Origin: Gnetum montanum
Lineage: Eukaryota; Streptophyta; Gnetopsida; Gnetales; Gnetaceae
Direction of reading: 5' to 3'
Assembly (NCBI GenBank): GCA_015680685.1
Contig: MNCI01023425.1
Location: 159,715 to 223,714, forward strand
DNA length: 64,000 nucleotides
Shown here: positions 12,991-22,411 of the stretch, one piece after another
How the letters are laid out: every line of letters starts with the position of its first letter
Numbering within the stretch: position 1 is the stretch's first letter
Program-made: the position numbers and the translations under genes
The notes under the pieces: generated by a model
Told to the model about the DNA's origin: nothing
The model's database searches: none
What the model saw: the letters and a program-made list of their open reading frames with translations, nothing else

Positions 12991-13750
12991 GATATATGGC
13001 TAGTCTAGCATAGTATCATACTCAATTGTAGCATTAGACCAGTTAAGCAAAAAGTGTGTATGATTAGACTAGATTTAGCCTTGGTAGTTCATGATGAAAT
13101 CATGAAGCTATACCAAGATGGTTTCCTTAGAGCTATTGACTATGTAGATTGGATTTCCAACATCATGGTAGTTCCTAAGAAAAATGGGAGTATCCATATT
13201 TGCATCGATATTTAAGATCTAAATAAGGAAACCATTAAGGATGATTTTCCTTTACCTAGTATTGATCAACTCATTCATACTATAGTTTGGTATGCCTTAT
13301 TATCCTTTATGGATGGGTTTTCATGATACAACAAAATTAGGATCAACCTAGAGCACCAACGTAGAACAACCTTCATGATCCTTTGGGGGAGCTTTTGCTA
13401 TAACATAATGTCCTTTGGCCTTAAGAATGTAGAAGCAATCTATCAGGGAGCCATGACCTATATCTTTAGTAATTACATGCTAGGTTTACTCAACGATTAC
13501 GTGGATGATATAACCATTAAGTCCAAAGTGGCTAGTGACCATGCTAATGACCTAGATCTTGTGCTTAAACAATGCCTCAAATATGAGCTTAGGCTCAATC
13601 CTAAGAAATGTATTTTCAGTTTCAAGACTAGTAAGATGGCTGGATTTGTAGTATTTGAAATAAGGATTCATGTTGATCCTAATAAGGTTAAAGCGATACC
13701 AAAATTAGCAGTGCCTAACAACCTCAAGGAGCTTCAAGAATTATAAGGTA
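12991..13750 (+). pseudogene. reverse transcriptase domain of element A
   Basis: Ty3/gypsy reverse transcriptase remnant, which would copy the element RNA to DNA. Visible blocks in order: the RP-VKQKV entry block near 13035, a DGFLRAIDYVDWISNIMVVPKKNGS-like stretch at about 13120-13190, DDFPLPSIDQLI near 13240, FMDGFS near 13310, MSFGLKNVEAIYQ near 13409-13446, and the catalytic YVDD at 13498-13509 followed by ITIKSK. The thumb-like LNPKKCIF block follows at 13590-13617. The second half (13375-13746) is open without stops, while the first half has stops (for example TAA at 13213-13215 and TGA at 13322-13324). The YVDD box is retained although the gene is dead. Confidence 0.88.
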
Positions 13751-14299
13751 GATTTTAGTTTATTCATAGGTTTATCACTATGATTATGGATAAGTTAAAA
13801 CACATGCAACACTTGATTAAGAAAGGAGTTCACTATGAGTGGTTGGTTCAGTGTCAAAAAGCCTTTCAAAACATTAAGAAAGAATTGGCACAACTACCAA
13901 TAATCTATATCCCACAAGAGGGTAAGCCATTTTATATCTACCTTACCATCTCTGACATGTCCATCACTTTTCTACTCTATCAAAAATCTAAGATGCCAAT
14001 ATAATATCTTAGTCATGTATTAGTTTCCCATGAGACTAGATATTTTGAAGTGGAGAAGTATTTTCTAGCACTAGTCTTCTCATTAAAGAAGTGGAGATAC
14101 TATCTAGTAATGAGCTAGATCAACGTCATTTGTAAAGATAACATACTTAGAGCCATCACAAAAAATATCTATGATAGTAGCCATACGGACTAATGAAAAT
14201 CCATAATAGTGGAGTTTGAGCTTCATTATGTCTCTTAATACTTGACATAAGGTTTAGCTATAGCCGTACAACTTACTATTTCGGCGATTGATAACTAAG
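13751..14299 (+). pseudogene. first RNase H domain and RT tail of element A
   Basis: Remnant of the canonical RNase H that follows RT in Ty3/gypsy elements. Visible: the FIHRFI..MDKLKHMQHLIKK stretch at 13760-13827, then YEWLVQCQKAFQNIKKEL, then PFYIYLTISD near 13930-13957 (position of the first RNase H acidic residue in the family), LSHVLVSHETRYFEVEKY near 14010-14054 and LALVFSLKKWRYYL to about 14105. After 14110 it is badly frameshifted. Order and spacing match B at 46650-47200. Confidence 0.75.
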
Positions 14300-14622
14300 C
14301 AACTATAGAACGCAAGTTTCCTGATGAACATGTCAACACCATTAGCCAAGTGCCAAAGGGTTATGCAGTAGTCATGCACTCTAATAGAGCTTCAACTACC
14401 CATGGGGTTAGTGCTACTATCATCATAATGTTCCCATCTAGTGAAATTAGATCCTTTACCTATTATTTTGAGTTTCCATGCACTAACAACATAGTGGAGT
14501 ACAAGGGTTTGATCAAGGGGATGATGGTAGCATGTGACCTAGGAATTAAGTGTTTGATAATCAACAATGATTCTCAACTAGTTGTCAACCAAGTAACTGA
14601 GGTTTATGTATGTAGAGCCAAA
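14300..14622 (+). pseudogene. second, archaeal-type RNase H domain of element A (C-terminus cut by a solo LTR)
   Basis: A second RNase H after the first is the hallmark of the Tat lineage. The open stretch 14350-14622 shows HSNRASTTHG (family FDGASSTHG, so the first catalytic Asp is changed), FEFPCTNNIVEY (Glu kept) and IINNDSQLVVNQV (Asp kept). It stops where a minus-strand solo LTR begins; the following RNase H-integrase linker continues at 15783. Confidence 0.82.
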
Positions 14623-15782
14623 TAGTTACTGTAATGACTAAAAATGTCAATGGTTGGAATCACCAAGGGATCAATAGATGCATAGCCTTAACCTTGTCTC
14701 CATGTGAGGGCCTTGCTAGATGTGGAGGAAAAGTGCCCTAAATAGTCTTTTTGGTTGAATAGGGACTTTTCTGATTACAATCAAGGTAATGGATACTTCT
14801 GGGGAGTGTTGTGGTTAGTCAAAATGTAAGTGCAAACAACACGAAATGGTGCTATGTGTCAAAGAAGTGCTTCATGGTGCTAAGAGTAGAGAATAGCCAC
14901 ATAAGTGGGGTGAGCATAGCCAAGGGTTTCAATTGAAATAAGAGTGTCAACCCATGGAGACTATTTCCCAAGCATAGTACAGTGTGACGACATGTGAAAA
15001 AGTGCAAAAACAAGAAAAATGCAATAAAATGTTAGAAATAGGAGAGAGAAATAAAAAAATTCCCCAAATGAAAATGTAGTTAACTCCAAAAGGATCTCAA
15101 AAGGTACACAGTGTACAACAAGCATAGTGGAAGCATAGTCATAGTCTCGGTGGTGTCAGGCTATGAAGTTTGGCACTCACCATGATGAACCATGCCTATC
15201 AAGTTGCCACTATAGTGTGTCATGGGCTATGATGCCCTGCACGACTGTAGTGGGACTATGGTGGATTGTAGAACACAACTCTACCTCTCTACTAGTGTAT
15301 TTGGATCTTTTTCCCCAAAGATGCTTAGTGTTAAATGCCCAGTGCTAAAAATGCTCACGTCTAAGGAATGCTAGTCGCTTGGGAATGCCAACCATTTGAG
15401 AATGTCAACTATCTAGAAATGCCAACCATTTAGGCATGCTAACCATTTGAGAATGCCAACTGCCTAGGAATGCAAACCATTAAAATGTTGGGGCTCTAGG
15501 AGTATTTATAGGGCTAGGGTTAGTGCAGAACATAGATCAGGTGCCACATGCTAGTGCAATAGGTGTGACTACGAGAAAAATTCAAAAAAATTTCTAAGTC
15601 TAGAGGTGATAAGAGAAGTTTAAAAATTTTCTAACTCTAGCTACTACGGTTACCCTGTGTTACATGTGAGATGCGTAACTCAATAGTTAGAAAAGAAAAA
15701 AAAATGCAAAACTAGTAGTTGGAGCTAACTACACTCAACACTTCGAAAAATTTGGGTAAAGTGCCATTGTTTTGACACTTCA
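14623..15782 (-). mobile_element. solo LTR, minus strand, D-family
   Basis: Read on the minus strand this matches the LTR of element D piece by piece: near 15170 AACTTCATAGCCTGACACCAC versus D near 21795; near 15100 ATGCTTGTTGTACACTGTGTA versus D near 21838; and near 14745 AGTCCCTATTCAACC with TTTAGGGCAC versus D near 22079. It starts TGAAGTGTCAAAAC (at 15782 downwards) and ends near 14623. Direct repeats CCAAA flank it (14618-14622 and 15783-15787), and A's pol text resumes directly after. No internal sequence remains, so it is a recombined solo LTR. A TATA-like CCTATAAATACTCC lies at about 15513-15500 on the minus strand. The short repeats of GAATGCCAACCATTTGA at 15370-15480 are internal to it. 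Confidence 0.82.
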
Positions 15783-15889
15783 CCAAATTTGTAGTCAAGA
15801 TTCCAAGACTTAGGAAATCAATTGCTACAACAATTTACAAATGCTGATATCCAACACATACCTTGAAATGAGAACACCATAGCATAACA
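15783..15889 (+). pseudogene. RNase H-integrase linker fragment of element A
   Basis: Continues A's pol after the solo LTR. It aligns with B near 47560-47630: CTGATATCCAACACATACC versus TTGATGTCCAAGACATACC, then ATGAGAACACCATAGC versus ATGAAAATGCCATAGC. In frame this is the I-HIP-x-NEN motif that follows the second RNase H in Tat elements. Homology fades around 15880-15905, where B's LTR begins. About 500 bp of A's integrase N-terminus (zinc-binding part) are missing relative to B. Confidence 0.7.
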
Positions 15890-16750
15890 CTGAGAACAAT
15901 TTGTAGCTATTTCATGGCTAAGTTCCAACCCCATTTATGATCCAAAGAGCCTATAAAAGCTAACCTCAAAAAACATTAAAAGGTTTTGGAAAATTTTAAC
16001 AAAGTTTAGCATTTTTTGACAAGATTCAATACTTACATGGTTTTGGAATTTTTAGCAATTTTTGACATATAAGCACTTTGGTAGTTCAGCAATTTTAATC
16101 AATTTGCATACATACAATTCTACACATGGGGCATTTTTAGGCACTTAAGAGCTTTTGTAAGTTCCTATACTTGCATTCTATTAAACCCCAATGTGGAAGC
16201 AATGAGGTCTTGAGATTTGATGGATCTTTGGTGTTAACACTACACTTCTAGGATTCCAAACCTAGTGTGGACCAACTTGGCATCCAAATATTCCATCTTT
16301 CTCACCTCCTAGCAATGACCCAATTAGAAAATCCAAGGTTGTAATAGCAAAGGAAAATTCAACAACATCAATAGTTGTTTAGCACCTAGATCATGCAACA
16401 TATCACATCGGCTTAAACAGGCTTTGAACTCTTGCTCAAGTGAACCCCTTTTTTCTCATCTAGGTACCATTTTTATACATTTCTTTAACTTATTCTTTAT
16501 TCTTTCTTAATAAAGTTTTTAAGTTTTGAGTTTTATGTTCAAATCTAAATCTATTATTTGTGCATTATTCAGATTTGTTCATATTTTCATGTTTTACATC
16601 TCATAAGTCCCTAACTAATCTACTAGACTGGCTAAGGCACCTTGAATCCAATTTTTATTATGAAGGCCTTGGGTATTTAGGGTTGGGGAATTTCTTGCAC
16701 TGAGGATCCTTGGTTTTCATTTCAACAATTGAGGTTTTCAGTCATAATAA
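15890..16750 (+). repeat. 5' LTR of element B (left end truncated or uncertain)
   Basis: The last 550 bp match the 3' LTR of B: ACTTGGCATCCAAATATT, CTCACC, ATCCAAGGTTGTA, GGCTTTGAACTCTTGCTC and CAACAATTGAGGTTTTCA recur at 49751-50210. A TATA box (CCTATAAAAG) at 15951-15959 matches the one in C's LTR (56036). The U3 part does not match the 3' LTR start (TGAAACACCAC), so U3 is deleted or was replaced. The end at 16750 is set by the PBS a few bases on. Confidence 0.7.
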
Positions 16751-16757
16751 TTTTCCT

Positions 16758-16776
16758 TGACACTAGAAGGAGGGCC
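16758..16776 (+). other. primer binding site, element B
   Basis: TTGACACTAGAAGGAGGGCC starts a few bases after the LTR end. The same sequence, with small changes, follows the LTRs of D (22224, TGGCACTAGAAGAAGGGC) and C (56643, TAGCATTAGAAGGAGGGCC). Position and conservation identify a PBS; the consensus begins TGGCACTAG as expected for pairing to a tRNA 3' CCA end. Which tRNA is not known to me. Confidence 0.65.
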
Positions 16777-17987
16777 TTTGCCTAAATTCTATAACCAAAT
16801 CTATTATTTTCTTTTCCACTTACAAGCTTTGCCTTGATTTTTTGCAGCCATAAGTATTGAGGAATCAATGTTGGTCTTTCCTCCCTTGTGACCAAAACTG
16901 TAGTGTGGAAGTTGCAAGTGGTTGGGTTTTGACCTTTTACTACATTTGCTATGAATTTTGCAGTTCAAATCCAACATTGATATCTCTTTTTCATTATTGT
17001 TTTTACTACCAAAATAATTTTCTCTAGTTTCTGAGTAGGTGGTTCAAATCATCAGCGAGTTGGATCCCCCCCCCCCACCCCACCACTTTTCCAAGCTTAG
17101 AAAATTAACAACTAGCTAAAACTAATTTTGGCAGAAAAATACTAACTTTCCACTTGGGATTTCAGCCTTTTCTCCCATCAACATTGAGGGAGGAGGTGTG
17201 AGAATCCCATCATCTCATCCTCCTTCTTTTCCCCCTCTATCATACCCAACATGGAAGCAATTAGAAGGATAGTGTTGGTGAAATTTGAAACCAATTTTCT
17301 AACTAGATATGCTTTTGTTGCAAGTTGAAACCTAATTTCTAGTCAAAACTCCCAAGAAATCCAATGCTACCTTTACCCCTATTATGGAAAAAACCTTAGC
17401 ATGGAAGCTGTAGGTGGTTTGGGTGGTGGAATTTCACAACATTTGTTGTGAATTCCTAGAGTAAAGCTAGCATGGAATTCTTGATAAACCTTTAATTTTT
17501 GTTAACATAATCTTTACCACAAAAATAATGTTGGTTTCCATAGCAACCAGGTATACTTTTCCATATTTTCTGGTGAAAGTTGATAACCTACCAAAACCAT
17601 CTTTGAAAACTACCAAGTTTTCATTTTTTGTCTTCAAATGTTTCCCCCTCTCTCCAATATTATAATAAGAAGGTGTGAGATTTTCATTATCTAACCCCTC
17701 CTTCTTTCATCCTTTGTCATACCTAGTGTTGAGGCACTTCGGAGGCCAACTTGGATGAGGAAGCTAATGTTGAAAATATTCTATTTCTAGTAAAGAGGTA
17801 AGCTCCCCTTATCCCTGACTTACTAATTATAGTAAGTATATCATTTTTTTTTATTTTCATTTCCACTAAGAGTTTTTGAATTCCATTCACTAGAATTTAC
17901 TTCTATCTTAACATTTATAGCCTATTCTTAAGCAATTCTTACCATTATAACCTTGTCTTTCCAAAAATCCACCAAATTTCCCTTCAC
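16777..17987 (+). repeat. 5'UTR of element B with a tandem duplication of about 500 bp
   Basis: Non-coding leader. Two direct copies can be followed: unit 1 about 16850-17330 and unit 2 about 17370-17790. Shared landmarks are GTGTGGAAGTTGCAAGTGGTT / GCATGGAAGCTGTAGGTGGTT, TTACTACCAAAATAAT / TTACCACAAAAATAAT, and GGTGTGAGA...CATC..CCTCCTTCTTT...TCATACC near 17200 and 17670. A C11 run lies at 17066-17076. The tract ends just before gag. Confidence 0.65.
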
Positions 17988-20900
17988 CTTAACTGGTGAA
18001 GATCATAACCAACAAGTCATGAGGATGTATGATCTCAATGATCCTAAAATCATTGTGTAGGAAATCTTTGAGAGTTATAGGGGAGAGTTCTAATTTTGTA
18101 GTAATTAATAGAGATTTCTATAACTTCATTTGTGCCAAAATATAGGCAAGCATGTTAATTCTATGAATTGAACCTGAGGCCAAAAGGGAGTTTGAGCTCA
18201 TATAAAGGGATGGAAAAGAGTACATCCATTCCTTGTATGAAGAAACTCTCCTTAACAACATCTATTGTAGCATCCTAGTGTAATTGATTGTCAAAAGAGG
18301 AAGATGACCAACCTACCTTTGGGGAACAATAAGATGAGGAGGATGAATTTAGGGTAGAAGTTGAGCTTGAAAACATCCTTGGAGGATTTTTCCAACAAAC
18401 ATCCCCCAATGTCATAGAAGCTTTCCCTAATTCCTTTCTTTTCTCCATGGGCATGGTGCCATCATCTTCCACTCCTTTGTGCTCTACTATGGTAGATCCC
18501 AGATTGATTGTAGCTACACATCACACTCAATCAATGTCACAATAATAAAATATGACATATCAATGCCATTTGCAACATAGCCTTAATATGCCAAACCATC
18601 AATGGTGGCTTTTACCATTGCAAATCTATTAACTACTCATATGGGGTTCACCATGAGACCCCTAGTAACACAAGGGTCACACACCACATTTGTCCCATTT
18701 GTGCATGAAGTATCAACACAAGCATCTTTTTTCTTTATTTGGCCCACAAGCCACAACCATAGTGAAACCTTTTCCTTCTATCTTGCAACCCATAATGAGG
18801 CTACAAGCCTTACAAACAACATCACAACCTTATGTACAAACCTCCCAAGCTATGGGGCCATCAAAAGGCTCAAATCAAGCCTTCCAAATGATCCAAGACC
18901 TAACAAAGAAATTGAAGATGCTTAAAGCCTCTACCACACAAACTATCAAGATTATGGACTTCTCCTAGTATGATCCCATAAGTCCTATAGTCCCATCATT
19001 GACACTTCCTTCTAGCATCCCCATTACATAATTTAGAAAATATAATGGAGAAGGTGATCCTAATGCTTACCTTGTTATATTTCAATTAGAATGTTTGCTC
19101 TAGTAGCCATGACCTCATACGATCATGAGGATTTTCCCTATGTATTTGAGTAGGAAAGCACTTGACTGGTATCATCCCTTGCCTAGAGGATCAATATCCT
19201 CTCTAAAATATTTAGTAGATTAGTTTATCAACCACTTTAAATATAACTTGAAGCTTGACACAATGCTTGAGCAACTCATCAAGGTCAAGCAAGGCTCCTT
19301 AGAACTTGTACAAAAATTCATTCAACAGTGGAATGAACTATTGAATGAAATACTAGAGCCCATAGTTGAAGCCCACTTGTTAGCAATATTCAAGGGAGAA
19401 GTTAATAACTTCATCAATTCTAAACTCTCCTACCTTAATCCAAAATCTCTTAGCCAAGTTTTTTCACAAACTAAATACATCGAGGATGTTGTAGAGGGAA
19501 ACCATGATCTGGCCTATATATCATATAAAAACCAACACACTCAAAGGAACAAGGAAAAGAGTAAATAAAAAACATTACTGTAGCAACTGTAACCAAGGAA
19601 ACCAAGACCATGAACTAAGGGCTAAAGGTTAGCCCACCCAAGATGCTCAAGAATAACCATAGTAACCAACTATTAACTTCTTTGGACCATTGCATTCAAA
19701 ATAAGTAGACCTAACTTCAAAAGGAAGGATAAGTCTAAATATACTACATTATCATTAAAACCATCCAAGTTTATAGACCAAATATTAATAAGTGAATGCA
19801 TGCAACATAAACAAATAATCTAAGAAACTCAAAAGAAACACCAGCAACTATGCGAAATAGCCATAGATCCCACTTAGGAAATGAAGGATGATCCCTAGTT
19901 TCCTAAATACTTTAAGCTAGACTACTTATGGCATTATCTTTAATTATCTAGTCATGATACAAACTTCTACCTTGTTATGCAAGATGACCTAAAAATGATG
20001 ATAGATAGGGGGAAATTGATCTTAGATACTTCTAACCTAATTTGACAACAAAATTAGTTAATTCAAGTCTACAGTGACCCATTGAATGCTTATAATAGCC
20101 CCTATGTTTTTTTAGCATTCAACATTGATGAAAATCAAAGACCTTCAAGGGAATCATTCATGATTCAAGTACCCCCTCTACAATGAAAGAGCTTCTTTAG
20201 CTTCCCATAGCTCAAGGTCTCCCTTCATTGTGAGAGTACCATCATGAATGCCTCCAAGGGAACCTATTTTCATCAAGGTTTCTGAGCCCAACATAACCCA
20301 AATAGCTGTGGCCTAACCAACTGCACAATGACCCACTATGGTGGCCAATGATACTGCCTTTTTCCTATAGCCAATTATTGATAACTAAAAAACTACAACC
20401 AACCAAAGAAAGAAGCATAAGAAAAAGTTTGATAAAAGAGGAGAAAAGCAAATGGAGGCATGAATGAAAGTGGATCCAATGAAGCCCACTCCCATGTTGG
20501 CTATACCTATGACCTCCTCTACCCCATCTCCTTCAACCAACAAGCCATATGAGAATACTAAAGCCCATAACCAAAACAACCAAAAAGACCCACAACAAAC
20601 ACATCCTAAAGCCGAAGTCCACATTTTGGGATGCATGGAGAAAGTGAACCATAATCGAGATGACAAGTCCATTGTTAATGACAAGAGCTTCTTCAATTCA
20701 ATGGACCAAGTCAAGTAATTAATCAAGTAGAAAAACACTACCCTAATCTTATATGGCCTAATCATGACTTCTATCACACATTGTGAGGTGCTAGCCAAAA
20801 TGTCAACCTCCATACCCATTAGTGAGGATATTCATGCTAACAAGGAACCCATCCATGTAGTCATGATTCCTTCATCACCAAAGGATGAAAAATAACCATC
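17988..20900 (+). pseudogene. gag: gag of element B, degenerate
   Basis: Structural Gag remnant. The N-terminus (QQVMRMYDLNDPK, from about 18010) aligns with C's start, ACNQDAVRVYDPKDP. YNFICAKI near 18130 matches D's YNFVCAKIQAG. The gag core is at about 18960-19560: TLPSSIPIT-like phrase, YNGEGDPNAYLV near 19040, then the open stretch 19248-19568 including MLEQLIKVKQGSLELVQKF. A decayed zinc-knuckle-like region follows at 19900-20040, then a Lys/Pro/Thr linker (20140-20620). No good ATG is left at the expected start (about 17988). Stops throughout. It follows the 5'UTR directly and reads into protease. Confidence 0.75.
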
Positions 20901-21103
20901 ATTGACATTTTGTGATAGGGAAATTAAGGTTAATCCTCATAAAGGTGAAGTGATGACAACCCCTTTATTCATAATCATACACATAGGAAAATTTAAAATA
21001 CATTAGATGCATGTTGATGATTGAGTCGTAACCAATGTCATCACATGCACCCTCGTGGAATTCTTGGAGTTAATTAAGCAAGCACAACCTATTACCACCA
21101 TAA
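20901..21103 (+). pseudogene. protease of element B, first part (cut by element D)
   Basis: Shows MHVDD near 21010 followed by a stop, then VVTNVITCTLVEFLELIKQ, aligning with the VDDGATTNIVLY block of D. The sequence stops in the middle of the domain at 21103, where D's LTR begins. The remaining part is at 28641, and the two parts are collinear with the uninterrupted proteases of C and D. Confidence 0.78.
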
Positions 21104-22218
21104 TGAAATACTAAAAAATTTTGGGTCTCAACATCACAACTGCAAATATGGCTAAGTCTTACGTGTTGTTATGTGCTGCTATGTACATAGCATAGCACCT
21201 TGCTACTGCCTTGCTACTGGGTAGTGTACCACCTTGCTACTGCATAGGGTAGCACCTTGCTACTACCTTGCTACTGTGTGACGTAGCACTTTGCTACTAC
21301 GTAGCATAGCGTAGCACCTTGCTACACTACATAGCATAGCACAATGTAGCACCTTGCTACTATGTAGCCTAGCGTAGCACCTTGCTACTATGTAGCATAG
21401 CACCTTGCTACCACGTAGCGTAGCGCCCTGTTACACATTATTATACTATGTTACATGATATTACGTGCTATTACGCATTGTTACGTGCTATTACATGTTG
21501 TTACCCACCAATTGCCACGTGGCACCTGATCCACATTTTGGGCTAACGCTAGTTCTTTAAATACCTCTACGCCCTCCTTTTCGAGAGAGACAAGGGAAGG
21601 AAGGAAAAAGAGGAGGAGGAGGATTCCTTTTTTCTTCACTAGCAAAGCATTTTCCATCTTGGCATTTTAGTGCTTAGCTCCATGGATGAATGAGACCTAG
21701 AGCACACCACATCAACAGAGAGTCATAACTACATTGCACGATACACTGTGACTATCGACCTAGGAGACATAGTTTATCACAGTGAACACTAGATTTCATA
21801 GCCCGATACCACTGAGGCTGTGAATCCACTCTTACTATGCCTATTGTACACTTTGTATACCTGTACCCTTTTTCGGGATGGTTCATCTTTCTATTCAAAC
21901 CCTCTTTTTGGCTAATCACAGCATTTATTTGGCATTGTGAACCATTCAATCGTGTCTATTATCCTGTTACACGCTTAACATGTTTCTACTACTTTGCACA
22001 TTATGTTTTCTTTTTATTTTACCACTAGGTGTTCTATCTAAAATCATTATTTGCAAAAGGATTATTGTACATCGATTAAGTCCCTATTTGATTGACTAGA
22101 CCTTTTAGGGCACCCTGAATCCATTTTCTCCAGCACTACCCTCATGCAGATTCAGGGTTAGGCTATGCACTCGAAGACCTCTCGGTGTTTTGAGTCACTG
22201 ACATTTTCTGTTACTAGA
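21104..22218 (+). repeat. 5' LTR of element D
   Basis: Starts TGAAATACTAAAAAATTTTG and ends CTGTTACTAGA just before the PBS. A TATA-like TTTAAATACC lies at 21556-21565, then a purine-rich leader GAGAGAGACAAGGGAAGG. It is 1115 bp; the difference from the 3' LTR (996 bp) comes mainly from the GTAGC-rich array. Confidence 0.9.
21160..21500 (+). repeat. GTAGC/ACCTTGCTAC tandem array in U3 of D's 5' LTR
   Basis: Units such as CATAGCGTAGCACCTTGCTACTG of about 20-40 bp recur about ten times, followed by TGTTACATGCTATTACATG units. The 3' LTR has a shorter version (27700-27920). The words GTAGC and GCTAC are reverse complements, so hairpins are possible. It lies in U3, upstream of the TATA-like box. 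Confidence 0.8.
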
Positions 22219-22223
22219 TTTTT

Positions 22224-22241
22224 TGGCACTAGAAGAAGGGC
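22224..22241 (+). other. primer binding site, element D
   Basis: TGGCACTAGAAGAAGGGC, five bases after the LTR end. It is the best preserved copy of the PBS shared with B (16758) and C (56643), beginning with the TGG expected opposite a tRNA CCA end. Confidence 0.7.
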
Positions 22242-22411
22242 TATTTTTCTGCATTTTCATACTTAGTATTTTTTCTTTTTGCATTATTGCACTTAGCCAT
22301 TTTCTGCATTTTTACACTTAGCTCTTTTTTGCTAACGGTAGATTTAGTGATTTTTTTGCTATTTTTAGAGTTGGCCATTTCCTACAAATAGTAACTCTCA
22401 GAACCTCATCT

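Noticed and set aside
15120-15560. Initially read as a + strand LTR of B with TATA box GTATTTATAGGG
   Set aside because: The reverse complement matches D's LTR in order over about 1 kb, so it is a minus-strand solo LTR.
20385-20819. 144-codon minus-strand open frame with membrane-like segments
   Set aside because: Shadow of the Lys/Thr-rich gag linker of B on the opposite strand.
21160-21500. Regular repeats that look like a CRISPR array
   Set aside because: Units vary in length, have no unique spacers, lie in an LTR U3 and are repeated in the 3' LTR; the DNA is eukaryotic.
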